Assembly (NCBI GenBank): GCA_020026195.1 | Contig: JAHHQW010000015.1 | Coordinates: forward strand, 1 to 44,218 | Length of the DNA stretch: 44,218 bases | Reading direction: 5' to 3' | Origin: Prevotella sp. | GTDB taxonomy: Bacteria; Bacteroidota; Bacteroidia; Bacteroidales; Bacteroidaceae | In this document: piece after piece, positions 43,620 through 44,218 of the stretch | How the letters are laid out: each line of letters begins with the position of its first letter | Numbering within the stretch: position 1 is the first letter of the stretch | Notes under the pieces: generated by a model | Seen by the model: only the letters and a program-made list of their open reading frames with translations | Database searches by the model: none | What the model was told of the DNA's origin: nothing | Program-made: the position numbers and the translations under genes

Positions 43620-44218
43620 AATCTTCTCAATGTTTTTATTATAGACATAAAATTGTCATACATTTGTTTAAACTGTGGCATTATAACTCCAGGCTTAACT
43701 ATATTCATAATATCTCCAATATCTTTAAGTTGTACGGGATTATAATATGCCATCTTTAACAACTGTTCATAAACCTGAGGCTGTTCATATTTTACGTCAT
43801 AATTGATACCGCCTACAGCATTATCTTTATCATGCTCGAGTAATTTGCTAATAGTCTCAGTAGGTTGATCTGAAACCATGAAAGATACGTAATCGACAAA
43901 TTTAAGAGGAGTATCTATCATACTTCTAAATATTAAAGCGTTACGTTCAGAAGGTATTCCTTCTGTTTTAATCTTTATAACTGCAGATTTCTTGTCATCA
44001 CCATCCTGAATAGTAACAATATAGAATTCAGATAATTTTTCCAATGGAATGTCTTTAAAACACATTTTAGATGTAGCATTTACCGATATGTTCTTAAGCT
44101 GCAAAGGCGAGACTGATATATCAGAAAAACATTCATCATAATTCTCAATATTTATAATAACAGTCGCTACATCGTCATTCACATTTACTTTAGCTGTAAT
44201 CTTTCTATTTATAAACTC
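43616..44218 (-). CDS. Partial gene, C-terminal part of the helicase partner
   Basis: The frame is open up to the window edge (the first visible codons read EFINRKITAKVN). The GTG at 44182 is not taken as the start; at least 200 residues of the C-terminus are visible. I do not recognise a family. Visible are a beta-rich first half (VATVIINIENYDECF, FYIVTIQDGDDKKSAVIKIK) and a helical tail (QVYEQLLKMAYYNPVQLKDIGDIMNIV, then FKQMYDNFMSIIK). The tail resembles C-terminal segments seen in other proteins coded beside large helicases, but this is an impression only. The 4-nt overlap with the helicase gene argues for a shared complex. The N-terminal domains, which would tell the activity, lie outside the window. 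Confidence 0.7.
   Translation of the reverse strand, partial: EFINRKITAKVNVNDDVATVIINIENYDECFSDISVSPLQLKNISVNATSKMCFKDIPLEKLSEFYIVTIQDGDDKKSAVIKIKTEGIPSERNALIFRSMIDTPLKFVDYVSFMVSDQPTETISKLLEHDKDNAVGGINYDVKYEQPQVYEQLLKMAYYNPVQLKDIGDIMNIVKPGVIMPQFKQMYDNFMSIIKTLRRL

Noticed and set aside
44180..44182. GTG as start of the gene at the right edge
   Set aside because: The frame stays open through twelve more codons to the window edge, so the gene is more likely cut by the window.
1..44218. CRISPR arrays, tRNA or rRNA genes, insertion sequences
   Set aside because: I looked for regular spaced repeats, cloverleaf-type sequences and transposase-like frames and found none I could support.

Overview
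The window looks like a chromosomal segment of a gut or oral Bacteroidetes bacterium, most likely Prevotella-like. The evidence is the moderate, A/T-leaning composition, the Bacteroidetes promoter signature (TTTG, 19-20 nt, TAnnTTTG) before several genes, the absence of clear Shine-Dalgarno runs, and Bacteroidetes-type gene content: GH110, DUF4374, DUF4230 and DUF1847 proteins, and half-size FtsX permeases. The genus is inference.

Layout. 1-1412: a copy of a short-RNA element at the left edge, then a YqhD-type alcohol dehydrogenase. 1426-5563: an operon reading leftward, TolC, then an NtrC-type (sigma-54) response regulator, then a histidine kinase. 5805-7628: a GH110 alpha-galactosidase. 8347-14190: an ABC operon of one ATPase and four half-size FtsX permeases. 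14539-17062: two DUF4230 proteins and a fucose-isomerase-like protein. 17418-21025: a TonB receptor plus DUF4374 lipoprotein resembling a xenosiderophore uptake pair. 21138-23204: a TetR regulator, the second short-RNA element, a DUF1847 protein and a small membrane protein. 23314-25884: a single-gene fusion of two FtsX half-permeases. 26232-27557: NhaA. 27589-38302: a seven-gene operon reading leftward, TolC, HlyD, permease, ATPase, permease, sigma-54 regulator, kinase. 39144-40391: a lone HlyD adaptor. 40542-44218: an A/T-rich SNF2-like helicase and a partner cut by the window edge, perhaps the start of an accessory or defence island.

How the genes work together. The main signal is regulatory. 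Four separate leftward transcription units (TolC-RR-HK, ATPase plus four permeases, the fused permease, the lone HlyD) each carry a -24/-12 sigma-54 promoter (TGGCA/TGGTA, 6 nt, TTGTA) and a pair of TGTMCG-N4-CGKACA/CGGATA palindromes centred at about -80 and -98 from the predicted start, with almost invariant spacing. Together they encode all parts of a MacAB-TolC-like tripartite exporter plus its own two-component system, so the four units probably form one autoregulated regulon spread over 35 kb. The seven-gene operon is a second, self-contained version with its own sigma-54 promoter (TGGCA, 6 nt, TTGCA) and a different upstream site pair (TGTWA-N7-TTACA). All five promoters also share a TATCAG element 19-20 nt upstream of the -24 box. 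Neither kinase has an extracytoplasmic sensor domain, which suggests that the signal comes through the membrane or from the permeases.

A second striking signal is a duplicated element in inverted orientation, 21.9 kb apart: an FNR-like box (TTGAT-N4-ATCAA), a Bacteroidetes promoter, and a 55-bp identical block that in the complete copy ends in a rho-independent terminator. It looks like a roughly 64-nt regulated small RNA.
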